NCBI GenBank assembly: GCA_021234155.1
Contig: JAJEKV010000156.1
Span: 1-64,000, forward strand
DNA length: 64,000 nucleotides
Direction of reading: 5' to 3'
Source of the DNA: Isoetes taiwanensis
Taxonomy: Eukaryota; Streptophyta; Lycopodiopsida; Isoetales; Isoetaceae
The notes beneath the pieces are model-generated. The model was not told the DNA's origin. It saw only the letters and a program-made list of their open reading frames with translations, and made no database searches. How positions within the stretch are numbered: position 1 is the stretch's first letter; the number at the start of each line of letters is the position of its first letter. The position numbers and the translations under genes were made by a program. This document shows, piece after piece, positions 21,100 to 31,450 of this stretch.

Positions 21100-22690
21100 T
21101 TTTTCCTGTTTTGGGGAGACTTCAGATCATGGACCATTCAGCATCAACCGGGTCACGGGCCGTGCGAATTGGTTGCTACCCTCGGGCAAGTAGAAGGTTG
21201 ATTTTCCCCGCATTTACACACAAATACTTAACCTGCTCGCAAGATCACCAAGAAGCCTGTCCTCAAATTGTCCATGTCTTCTTTGGCAAACCAGTCCCGG
21301 TTGATCACCATTTGAAGAAATGAACATTACATAAATTTGCTAACCAAAAAAGACATAAGATAAGACAATGATAACTCACATCTGTCTCCTTGTTGTAGAC
21401 TTCCCTGATGAATTTCTGCACACAACCAATGACATAGATGCCACAATCCTGGTTGTTGTGCTGCTGTGGAGCTTCCATCAACATAACTGGTGCATTATGC
21501 AATGCTGATGCCTCGTGCCTCCACCTCTTAATACATCACTTAAAAACCTGCAAGTCAAGGCATTAGAAAATAGGCATGAATGTATAGTTAGCAAATGCTA
21601 CACTCACAAAGTGATGAACCCGCGTATTGGAGCATGGAGGGGATCGAAGGAATCGAAATGCAATATGCATGGGCAAGGCTTATTGAGTTTCTGGCATGCC
21701 AAAGGATCAGCCACCAAAATGAACAGGCTCCAATGGCCACTGCAAAGGACAAGCTGCAATCAATTCAAACCAATGCAACAAAAATTCCACTTTCCAAATC
21801 CAATTTACCTTAGTAGAACTGCGCATACTGGATTTTCCACACGGCCTTACCAAAAGGGGATCCCGGAATTAGCTTCACAAACTGCTCGTAGGCACCACAC
21901 AGGCCTGGTTTGGTACCATTCAGGAACAGGCCAAAAGCAGCAGGGTGGAGGAGAACATGGTGACATCGTTTATGGGGGGAATTGAGTGTGCAAGCACCCA
22001 AACGCCGAACTTAGATTACAAAGTGGAAAAATAGATCCTATATGAGCTACACACTTACAAAGTAAATACGCCCCTAAACAACAAGATCGATCTCGAGAAT
22101 CCTCGGAACCGGGGCACCCGCAATGATGGGAGAATTTGACGGCTTCGACTCGAGATATGGAATTCTCACGTCGGTTGATTTGCTGCCCACCTTCAAGAGA
22201 GGACTCGACCACAATTGGATAATTTAAAGACAATTTGAACTGCCAAAGATCCCTTCCGATCCCTCTCGTCATAGGATAATACATTCTCAAAGAATAAGGG
22301 TTCGGCGTATACAAATAAAACAATTTGATCTTCTTTGGGGAGGGGACCCAATTCATCTTGGATGCATCCTCTTCTTCGTTTTTCTTGCTCCTTGTCCTCT
22401 TCTTCGTGAATAATATGGTTCGAGGCCATCGAGCAAAATCCTCTTCGGCCCACCTTGCATCGGCTTCCTAGGGGCTATTTGCCAGTTGGGGTAATAGAAC
22501 TTCGGGGTTTTGGGAGGAGGGGAAGTAAATTCAAGGGTCCTTGCAGCCTCTAACTCTTTGCTCACATCATCATCATCAATTTGGCTGCTTTCGAGCTCGG
22601 ATTCACCAAACAATTCCTTTGTCAGTAAATTGCCATCACAGCCCACGATCCTTTCTTTTATCTCCGGATCCGCTCTTCGCATTTCAAGTT
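21100..22690 (-). pseudogene. Ulp1/C48 protease-like gene remnant
   Basis: Ulp1-type cysteine proteases cut SUMO-like proteins, and many plant transposons carry copies. On the minus strand MEAPQQHNNQDCGIYVIGCV (21473-21414) contains the oxyanion Gln and the catalytic Cys of Q..DCG. It is followed by an intron-like GTGAGTTATC donor near 21378. Upstream near 21740 a damaged segment corresponds to the HW...H-containing block. An N-terminal part (22682-22353) has an acidic SSQIDDDDVSKELEAAR stretch and a KTKKR-type basic run, then ELGPLPKEDQIVLFVYAEP (about 22349-22293). Frame changes separate the blocks. The protein does not resemble the Ulp1 gene at 58.9-62.9 kb outside the catalytic part. Confidence 0.65.
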
Positions 22691-22699
22691 CTTGGGCCT

Positions 22700-23640
22700 C
22701 CTTTTTGTACTGCCCAGTTAATGAACTCTGTCAGGCCCGTTTCATCAAGAAGGCCGAGCTCGATTTGGTCATCTGCCATACGTTCACTGCCGCCGCCCTT
22801 GCCCTTTGGGTTTTCTGGTGAGATTGTGGCTGAATTTGAAATCTGGATCAAGAGACCTCTGCGTCCCCGATCTTCCCATAGTCTCTTACCCGACCTCGGC
22901 TTTATTTTTTGGGAATTGCCCCTTGGTGCATCCGGAACCCGAAATTTTCATATATAGCATGCACGGAACTGTGATTCTCAATTCAACCTTCTGCTAAATG
23001 TTTTGGGGCGGTCGCCCCCTTGGCAAAACCATCTTCTCTCCGAATCGATCATACCTGTAATCTTTCAATTCCTATTTGGATTTACATTGAAGCATTCTAC
23101 ATTTTTTGAAGGCCTCCTCTCGCATCCCGGCGCCCTTTGTGGCACCAAGTTCTCCATTTTCTTGATCCCCTGTCTCCTCCTCCCATCGACCAGTCCACAG
23201 AACCCTCTAGAAATGGGGAAACCTTCTTTGTGAAACCCTTTGGCTTTGGCCTCGCCCTTAATTTCTTTACGTTTCGGGATTGAACCTCTTGGTCGGATCC
23301 AACCTCTTTCAAGCAATCAGGCATCTTTCGGTAGAGTTTTCTTCTAATGCACCATTCAGTTCGTTAATAGGCGTGTTTAAGGTGATTTCGGGTTAATCGA
23401 CTCTTCCATCCGCAAAAAAAGCGTGAAGGCTTAAAATAAGCTTTGAATACAAAAAAGCAGAGTTCGATGGCGCTAGCTGTTTTATTACCTTAAACTAATC
23501 GGCCGAGAGTCAAAGCGTGACGACGCCAAAGAGATTCGGCGACAAAATGGCCCTTTCCGATTCCGGAGCGGTCGGAAAGGGAAAAAGGATGATGGCGCAC
23601 AAATGTCGGACTTAGCCCATCGCGGAATGAATTCCTTCCT
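22700..23640. other. unassigned sequence
   Basis: Overlapping short open frames on both strands (for example 22541-22957 and 23316-23065) have no recognised family. This may be the upstream region of the Ulp1-like remnant. Confidence 0.35.
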
Positions 23641-24345
23641 CAGGAATCCCCCAGATCCACGTGCGTCTCCCTAGTCGTCAGCGTGCGGAAGATTACACCG
23701 ATTTCAGCCCTCGGAATCGTTCATTGGATAGCGTCACGGTGTTTAATCCGGTATTTAATCCGTCGTTCAAAGGCCCGATGTGTCCCGTGGGCGCTCAGAT
23801 ATATCGCGTACGTGTGGTGATCAGGAGGAGGAATCCGGCGAATCTCGAACCGGTTGACGTATGGTCCCACGACCCCGGTGGTGATCCCGGGGAATGCTTA
23901 GCGGCCGATATTGGATCGCCCGATTCACGGTGGTGATCGGGCCGGGGATAATAGCCGATATCGGATCGCCGATATCGGCCGTGCGTGGGTGATCGGGAGG
24001 AAGGAATCCGCGACCTCGGTATCGGTGATCGAGGATCTAGGGATCTCCGCGGTGATTTCGTGTGATCTTGTTACCATCATGCGGTACCCGGTGATCCGAG
24101 GCCGGGATCTCCATGGTCGATTGTTACATGCTATTACGCCACGCAGGGGATCCCGGAGGCCGGGATCACAAGATGGTGATCCCGGAGGCGAACACCACCC
24201 GCAGGACGGCCGGATCGTCGCATCGCATGGGCGGCCCAATTCTGCGGGCCGCCTCCGTGTGTCGATCAAGACGGTGAAGCGGGGGTCTGAAACGGATTCC
24301 GTCGAGCCCTGGTGGTGATACCGGAGGCCGGTATTTTTACCTCCA
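23640..24345. repeat. GC-rich stretch with scattered satellite-like GGTGATCCCGG cores
   Basis: G+C is clearly higher than in the neighbours. The cores GGTGATCCCGG, GGGATCACA and GCCGATATCGG recur at 23817, 23880, 23930, 23990, 24090, 24150, 24175 and 24310. The pieces resemble dispersed or decayed relatives of the 140-bp satellite. The open frame at 23911-24318 is probably a by-product of composition. Confidence 0.5.
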
Positions 24346-25017
24346 GGATCCCCGAAACCAGGGTAAGACTATCCTGAGCCTGATTGGACCCCAAACCAGT
24401 TTGGCGTCTCTTTTAAAGAACCTACGAGCTATTCTAACAAAGCCCCAATAGATTTTCTCTTAAACCCACGTCCTTGCAGGTTATGTCCTTGCATAATCAC
24501 TCTGAATATGTTTTTCGAAGGAATATTTCAGATTTTATTGTTGGGTTTTCAGCAAATATTCCAAAGATTATAAGGATCGTTGCTCTGTTCTCAGCTTCAT
24601 TCCGGCAGTTCATCTTCATTCCGGCATCAGATCGCCCTCTGGAGATCAGAGATTACCTCTGCAGATCACCATCTTTCTGGCATTCCGCAGCGTTGCCCAA
24701 AACTCTGCATCTTTGCCCTCTTCAAGGGTTGTAGCATCCTCTGCGCAAAACTCTGCTGGCACAGATATTTCCTGATAGATCCGGTGGAGGTCCTTAATGG
24801 GATTGTTCCAGCCAGTGCCGCAGGGTAAGCAGCTAAAATTTGCCAGCATTTTGTCAGTGCTATTTTTTTATTGAGTTATCAGTATTCCGGCCCCGAGCGA
24901 TCCGAGATATTAGGTTGCCACTCTCCAATTTTAGAGTAAGCTATTTATGGGAGGGCCTTTAGAAGCCTGTGCGATGATCAGAAGATGCAAGTTCGAAAAG
25001 CAAACTAAGGAAGAAAG
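24346..25017. other. upstream region of the membrane protein gene
   Basis: No gene recognised. Pyrimidine-rich stretches at 24580-24740 could be promoter or leader of the gene starting at 25018. Confidence 0.35.
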
Positions 25018-25560
25018 ATGGATAGGAAGAGTGGGGTTCGAAGCGTGTGCTGGGTGGCGATCTGGGCAGCGATTCTGTGGAACATATATGGAGTAGTGGT
25101 GGCCATAGACTACGGCCAAAAAGCCCACCACTTCGCAGGCTGCGGTCCGAAGATATTAGTGAAGATCTTAATATTGATGGGAGTTTGCGTAGCAGGCTGC
25201 GGGCTTTCGAACGTCTTCATATTCGTCTCTGTTTGTTGCCCCAAAAGCATCCGCATCCAGGCTAGATCTTCCACACCAGTCCTCCTCGGATTGCTCTGGC
25301 TTGTATGGATCCTCTCTTTTATTTTTGTCCTTCTGCCCTCCCTTGTTGCTGCCCTTTGTTCGGATTTCAACCTTTTCGCTCGGATTTTGCTTCCTTTGGT
25401 ATTCTACTTCAATCTGATGGGATCTTATGCTACTTTGTATTTATTTTGGGTCCTCTGTGAGCCCAGTCTGATCGAACTTTTCGAGACAACAACCACCGGC
25501 TATAGCCCATTAGCTACAGCCCCGGCCAATGGGGTAGACAATGGGGTAGATACATGTTAA
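25018..25560 (+). CDS. four-span membrane protein, unknown function
   Basis: An intact 180-residue frame. The start context AAAGATGGATAGG carries A at -3 and G at +4. Hydrophobic segments lie at about residues 9-31, 46-74, 86-112 and 120-148, with short loops and cysteines (GCG, CC, CSD) near the second and third. The tail of about 30 residues is polar (TTTTGYSPLATAP). No charged catalytic motif is visible and I do not recognise the family. It may be a small plant-specific membrane protein. It is one of few long unbroken frames outside transposons here, which supports it being real, but it could also be a fragment. A single exon is implied. Confidence 0.6.
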   Translation: MDRKSGVRSVCWVAIWAAILWNIYGVVVAIDYGQKAHHFAGCGPKILVKILILMGVCVAGCGLSNVFIFVSVCCPKSIRIQARSSTPVLLGLLWLVWILSFIFVLLPSLVAALCSDFNLFARILLPLVFYFNLMGSYATLYLFWVLCEPSLIELFETTTTGYSPLATAPANGVDNGVDTC

Positions 25561-25665
25561 AATTATGAACTAATTACTAATACTTTATCGATTTTCAATA
25601 TGAGGTAGATATAATGTTAAAACTATGAACTAATTACGAGTACTTTGTCGATTTTCAATTTGAAA
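25545..25665 (+). repeat. two-copy tandem repeat (~60 bp)
   Basis: GGTAGATA.ATGTTAAAA followed by ATGAACTAATTAC and TCGATTTTCAAT occurs twice. The first copy overlaps the last codons of the membrane protein gene, so the repeat arose by duplication of its 3' end. Confidence 0.85.
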
Positions 25666-26241
25666 ATCCTTGTTACTTGTGGATTTTTATAAACAAATTT
25701 ATTACCACTTTTGCAAAATGCCCATTCATGCTTCCGAGTATTTTGAGGCTATCCATGTTGCAACCAGCAGGTTTATCCATGTTGCACAACTTGGTTTTTT
25801 TAGCATATGGATAAAATAAGAGAAGTTAGAAGTTGGTTATGCAATTAGGGGAGTTGAGTTCTTATAGCCAGGATTTGGATTTGGTAGTTCATCCATACTT
25901 TTGATACTAAGGGATTTTTCTTGTAACATTTGCTCTTATTTGGTAGTTCGTCCATACTTTTGAAACTAGGGATTTTTCTTGTAACATTTGCTCTTGTTGA
26001 TAGTAACTCTTTCGGACTACAATTAACAAGGAAGGTATCCATTGATTAACAGTCTTCTGCGACCTTTATCTGGGGATATTTGCGACCTTTATCTGGGGAT
26101 ATTGGGGCCGTTGCTTACTGATCATAATTTAAATCCAATTCTCCTTCCAAGCATGTCAGCTTTTTCATGTTATCAGGGGATATTGATCATAATCTATTCT
26201 AGCTTCTCGCCATTCCATTGCTTCAAAGAGTTGATATCTTG
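25666..26241. repeat. noncoding stretch with two short tandem duplications
   Basis: About 58 bp is repeated at 25880-25998 (core CATACTTTTGA and GGATTTTTCTTGTAACATT). About 24 bp is repeated at 26058-26103 (GCGACCTTTATCTGGGGATA). Otherwise nothing is recognised. Confidence 0.7.
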
Positions 26242-26470
26242 TAACAAGGATGCATATTAAACGGGACTGTTGCAGCACTCCTTATCTGAACTGGCCATTT
26301 TGTGGGTTCAATTCATGGTGATTACAATTTAATATATGCTATTTTAGCCCATTTTTATTTTTTACTGCTGCATCAACATATCAAACACTTGAGATGGCAA
26401 TTCTAGGGGTTAAGTTCAAAATATTAAGGTGATTATGATTTAATATATGCTATTTTAACTACTTTTTAAA
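26242..26470 (+). mobile_element. solo end of a relative of the 7.2-kb element
   Basis: AACAAGGATGC, ATTAAACGGGAC, then GTTGCAGCACTCC closely follow the left end at 10563 (AACAGGATTGC, ATTAAACGGGAG, GTTGCATCACTCC). Further in, CACTTGAGATGGCAA (26382) resembles CACTTGAAATGGCAA (10744). Within 26300-26460 the motif GTGATTA..ATTTAATATATGC occurs twice. No second end is found before the duplicated unit begins at 26472, so it is truncated. Confidence 0.6.
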
Positions 26471-26512
26471 TTTGTAATAACAAAAAGAGGTTTAATTGAT
26501 CTGAGGAAGAAG

Positions 26513-29500
26513 ATGTCGGTGGCGCAGGGACAGCCGACCAGGGTAACGGCAACAGGGAAAAACCCCATGGTAGCGGCATCAGGCGAAAACCCCACAGGCG
26601 ACGGCTCTGGTAAGAAGATCGGGCTCTGAGCCCCCACTGGGTTATTCTTTTCAGGACACCTGCTTGGCCCGGCTTGTTATGGAAAGAAAAAAATCAAAAG
26701 CGAGAGAGATAGACCGAGGAGCCGCGGGTTTGGGGCTTACAAAGGATGACGAAGGGATGAGAATGAAATGGCTTTGGTGAGGCAGAATGAAGCGGCTATA
26801 GTGAAGAATGGCATGATTGCAGGAGAAAGAATTTTATTTGGAGGAGATAGACCGAGAAGTTCGGCAAGGATAAAAAGGGGTAAGCAATTCCAATCGATTT
26901 TTGTACCGATGGTAAACACGAAATTTGGAAAATTGTGGAAACATGGATTCTAAGTAAGCAATAATGAAAATAAAAGATTTAACCATTGGAAGCAGGGCAA
27001 TACTTTAGAAAGAATTATAAGACCGGTTTTGAATGGATTAAGAAAGGAGTCCCAAATAAATCCCGTAGCGGCAATGAGTAGAAGAGGCCTTGAATTCTCT
27101 GCCCTCTAAAAACTTGTCTGCCAATCTAGAATAGCTTCTTCAAGCAGCAGGTATCAAACCAGAATATGGCAATCTTAAAGTAACAGAGATAAACCACTCA
27201 AGGCATATCAGGAATATGGAAAATTTAATTTCAAAGGCGTGGTGGGATTATTTACGGGAGGTTTTTGGACTCTGAGGAAACTACAAAAGCTGGCTCACAA
27301 GGCATCTTGATGCTCTAAATATACCCTTGAGTTCGAGCATCAAAGCTATTGGGAGTAATTTTTTCCTAATATTATTTGATGATAAAGATAGTTTCCAGGG
27401 GAGTAGACCGCTTCGCGGGGGAATTTGTGTTATATCAATACTATACTCCAGGTTTCACCCCAGATAAATTGTCTGATGTTAAACTTCCTTGTTGGCTTGA
27501 GATAGAACAGCTCCCAATGGATATGCTTGACTCAGAATTTTTAATTGCCATAGCAAAGAACCTGGGGACATACATAACTCATTCGATTGCAAAGGGGCCA
27601 AGGATTTGTGTGGGCATTACAGCAGTGGAAGGCATTCCACAATTCACTCTCGTGCGAAGTGGGACATACTATTCCTTATTTAAGTTAAGACTCATAAACG
27701 GATGGGAGATTAGAAGGATGTTCCCCACAATGGAAATTAAGGGTCTGAAAGATTGTTTTGTATTCGGGAGAGAGTCACAAGGCAATGTCAAAATAGCAAC
27801 AGAAAAGACAACCAAGCCGCACGACAATGTCAAAGTAGCAGATGAAACGGTAATAGAGATAAATGGGGCAAAAAAGGGAAAGGATCATCTAAATCCAGGT
27901 GAAATGGAATGTGATGTTTTTTCACCATCTAAAGGAAACCCAGAACTGGACAAGAAGCAAGAGCGGGAGGTAAACATCGAAAATAGAAAGGAACAGGTGA
28001 ATGAGGATGGGTGGGCCACAGTACAACACAGAAATGGTGGCAGAATTAAAAATCAGATGCGAAAGAGGTTGCCTAATACAGGAGGTATCATAAAAAATCT
28101 CACAGGTCATAACTATTCCAATGTGCGAGAAACTGTAGAGAATCACAATGAGGAAGAATCAATTGAGTATATGGCAGTAGAATATCAAGCTGCTAATGAG
28201 GAGTTTCCAGTGCATAACAACAGATGGGCGGATTTGCCAATGGATGAAAATATAGATCTCATTGATGGAATGCCAAGAAAAAAGAGGGTTATACCAAGAT
28301 TGGGAGAACAGTGCTATGAGACAACACCATCCAATCAATCAAATGTGCTCTCTAATGGAATATAAAATCCTTAGCTGGAATATCAGGGGGGTAAAATCCT
28401 CTGAGGCCAAAGGCAGTAGGTTATCTCTAGCGTTGCAAAAAAATTTCTCCGGATATCGTTTGTTTTCAGGAACATAAATGTAAGAAGGAAGAAGTTGGGG
28501 TCCTGCTTAACTTACTTGGAAAAGATTATATGGGTATCATGTCGTCTAGTGGCAGTTCTAGTGCGGGAACTTTTATTGCATGGAGAAAACAATTGAAACT
28601 TCTATCGAATATACAGATAATTTTGGGAGGTGCGCAATAGTAACTTGGTATGCTCATGGTAAAAAGTGGGGAGTGATAAATATTTATGCACATAATCAAG
28701 CCAGACAAAGAGCTTCCTTATGGGCCAATGTGAAGAACAGACTGAAAAACTATGACAGAGATACACGGTGGATTATGGTTGGGGATTTTAATATGGTAGA
28801 AAGTAGTAATGATAGATATGGAGGTGGGATCGAAGTTGTGCATGGATTTGAAAGGGAACAATGGCTGAGCATGCTTAATGAATTGGGATTCACGGAACTA
28901 CAGGGAGATCCAGGCTTCACATGGTGTAATGGTTGGATTGGCGATGGCAGGGCATATGCACGGCACGACAGGTGCTATGTAAGCTCTCAGGTCTTGCAAG
29001 AAAAAAACATGTCCTTTGTCTAAAGTCAGTAATCTTCTAGAGAACTCTATTTCGGATCATAATTGTAGATTATATGCTCCTCTAGAGTTAGTACCTCTAA
29101 ACCATTAAAGGCAGTCTTGACCGAACCCCAATTCTGAAGGATCTGATTTTAATGATCAATGTAAGCGATTTGGACGGCGGCTAGTAGAAATAAGCGAGGG
29201 AATGGAAGCAATGATTGCGTCTTTAGCAAACAATTAAAAATTTTGCTAAGGTGTGGGAATTAAGTAATAAGGTGGCCGAGGAAAATGCTCTATTGGAGTC
29301 ACTCTACAAAAGAATTGATAGAGCTTAGAAGAAGCGATACTAGCTCGGTGAAAGGGAAAAAAATAATTCGAGAGAAAATTAAGAGAATAGAACAAATCAA
29401 AATTAAACAAGCTAAAGTTAAAAGCAGGATCGACATGGATCAAGGAAGGTGACAAATGTCTGGGTTTCTTTTTTAGAGTTGCAAAGCGGAGAGGAAACAA

Positions 29501-29600
29501 GCGACCATATTGTCCTCGGTCACGGTGGAGGATGGATCCATTATCCGAAATCCACATTCTCTTGTGCAATGGGTGGATGACTTCTTCCAAAATCTCTTTG
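26513..29600 (+). pseudogene. LINE C, unit 1: DUF4283 ORF1 and endonuclease, 3'-truncated
   Basis: ORF1 begins near 26513 and is frame-broken to 27376. From 27376 to 28365 it is open and carries the plant LINE RNA-binding DUF4283 region (LPCWLEIEQLPMDML, IAKNLGTYI). The endonuclease frame starts at 28358 with YKILSWNIRGVKS, breaks near 28440 and 28620, and continues with WIMVGDFNMVE (about 28770) and GFTELQGDPGFTWCN. It ends in the linker (WIKEGDK..GFFFRVAK, then QWVDDFFQNLF near 29570-29600), just before the reverse transcriptase would begin. At that point it meets LINE B head-on. There is no reverse transcriptase and no poly(A). Confidence 0.85.
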
Positions 29601-31450
29601 TATCCAATTCCATTAACATCTTATCTTGATGTGCATGTTCCCAGCTTTTTTTCTTGTCTCGGGCCATTTTGCAATACTTCTTCAAGCCTGCTACAGTATC
29701 CACTTGCTTTCTTGCTTCTTTTAGTTCCTGATCAAACCCCGGGCATTCCTAGAACGCTTGCCATGTCCACCCTCTGGAATTTCCCATATACTCTGCTTAC
29801 ACTTGTTACTAGCAGTTATTTAGCTTGTATGCCGCCTTCATTATGTACATTAGCAAAGGAAATAGGAGAATGGATCTAGGCTTCAATCTCACTTTGAAAT
29901 CGTTCCCTTTTATCAGTCTTATACTGAAGTCTTGGAAGGTGCTTCCTTACAGCCATTTTGGGCTTAATACCCAATTCAAAATGAATGCAAGCATGATCAG
30001 TCTCAGGATGGAAAACATCTATCTCAAAGTTCTGGAGCTGTCCAAAGCATGCAGTACTTCCAATTAAGTAATCTACTACAGAATATGCAAACTGACCTGC
30101 ATTTTCACCTCGATAGGTAAAGCCTGAGGAGTTCCAGGGGCAAAACCCATTGAAAATGATCAAGTCCAATGATTCGCAGAGATGTAATAAGTGGTGTCCT
30201 GCTTCATTAACTTCCCCATGGTCGCTCCTCCTAAGAAAATGTTCTATTGGCTGTATTACTTCCAGATTATCAGGTGATCCGTCAACATATATCTGATTTG
30301 CCTGCAATCCACCTGTCCAACAGTTAAAATCTCCAACAAGCAAAACATTTGAATTGTTCTTCCATCTGGATAGAAAAGAACCAAGTCTGAATATTGCTAC
30401 CAATTGTTGTTCTCGGTCTGCTGGAGGGATGTAACATCCTACTACTATCAGATCTTTATCACTTGTGATAATGGAAGAGGCTATACGGATTGCCACAAAG
30501 TTCTTATCTTCTACATCCTCCCACTCCAAGCTAGCAAACTTGCGAAGACTGTCATGCACATAACAAGCTATGCCCCCGTACGGTCTCCCCCGTGTTGGTT
30601 TCTTGTCCCAGACTGAAAAAGATTGATAACCCTTGACACTTGGTATCCTGTGTGTTTCGTGTTCCCATGTTTCTACCGCAAAGAAAATGTCCATCTGACG
30701 ACTATCTAGCATGTTAATATAATGGTTTAATCCTTTTGGACCTCTAACATTTAGGCATCCAAAGCTAATTGCGGCAGGCCCCAATTGCCTGCCTGGGAAT
30801 TCCTATTCCTTTCGATCTCTTATGATAACCTGCCCATTCCTGTAAACAACCCACTTTCCTTCTTCTCTTGCTTCTTTAACCTGTCTCAATGCTGCAGGAT
30901 GGTTTGCAAGTTGCAGCCAAGTTAAATCTTCACACACCCGGAAATCTGATCCCTTTAAATTTGGCCCTGCTTTGAGCATTTCTACTCTTGCTGATTCATC
31001 TCTACATTTTACTAAAATATGTCTATGCTTGCCTTCAATCTTTTTTCCTGTTCTCCATGCATCTAGCACGCATGATTTGTCAATCTGGAGTTGTTCATCA
31101 CAAAATTTATTTGTGACCATCCTAACATCTTCCTTTTCCCCCTCTGGAATGTCGATTATTCTAACCCGGGAGGCCCTTTTCTGTTTCTCTCTTTCTTCTT
31201 CCAAAATTGTCTGCACTTCTTCTTTTAAATTTGCTTCTGGTCCTATTCCCTGAACTTCTTTCTTTTCCAATTCTTCTACCCGTGCTGTTAATGCCTCTAC
31301 CGTGCTTTGAAGCTGGGCAACTCTATCCAATAAAGTTCTTACCTGTGTAACTTCTACCTGTACCCCTCGAACCATGGTAATAAGCTCCTCCCAGGCTGAT
31401 TTAGATGGGACGAAGGCATCCGGATCTAGCTGGCTGGTTCCATTTGCGGC
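29576..31450 (-). pseudogene. LINE B, unit 1: L1-type ORF1 and endonuclease, 3'-truncated
   Basis: Reading down from about 31450: ORF1 (open 31375-30803, extending upstream in frame with SAWEELITMVRG). It has a heptad-rich coiled coil (LDRVAQLQSTVEALTARVEE), an RRM-like middle (RASRVRIIDIPEG, HRHILVKC) and a C-terminal GKWVVYRNGQVIIRD, the layout of L1 ORF1 proteins. The endonuclease frame starts at 30784 (MGPAAISFGCLNVRG) and runs open to 29876, with VETWE, VLLVGDFNCW, VVDYLIGS and ETDHACIHFEL, the APE-type motifs. Beyond, KRFWKK near 29590 marks the approach to the reverse transcriptase, where the element stops. This is the better of the two copies of the endonuclease start. Confidence 0.88.

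Noticed and set aside
23661-24318. Overlapping GC-rich open frames on both strands
   Set aside because: High G+C makes stop-free frames likely; the sequence shares satellite cores and shows no protein family.
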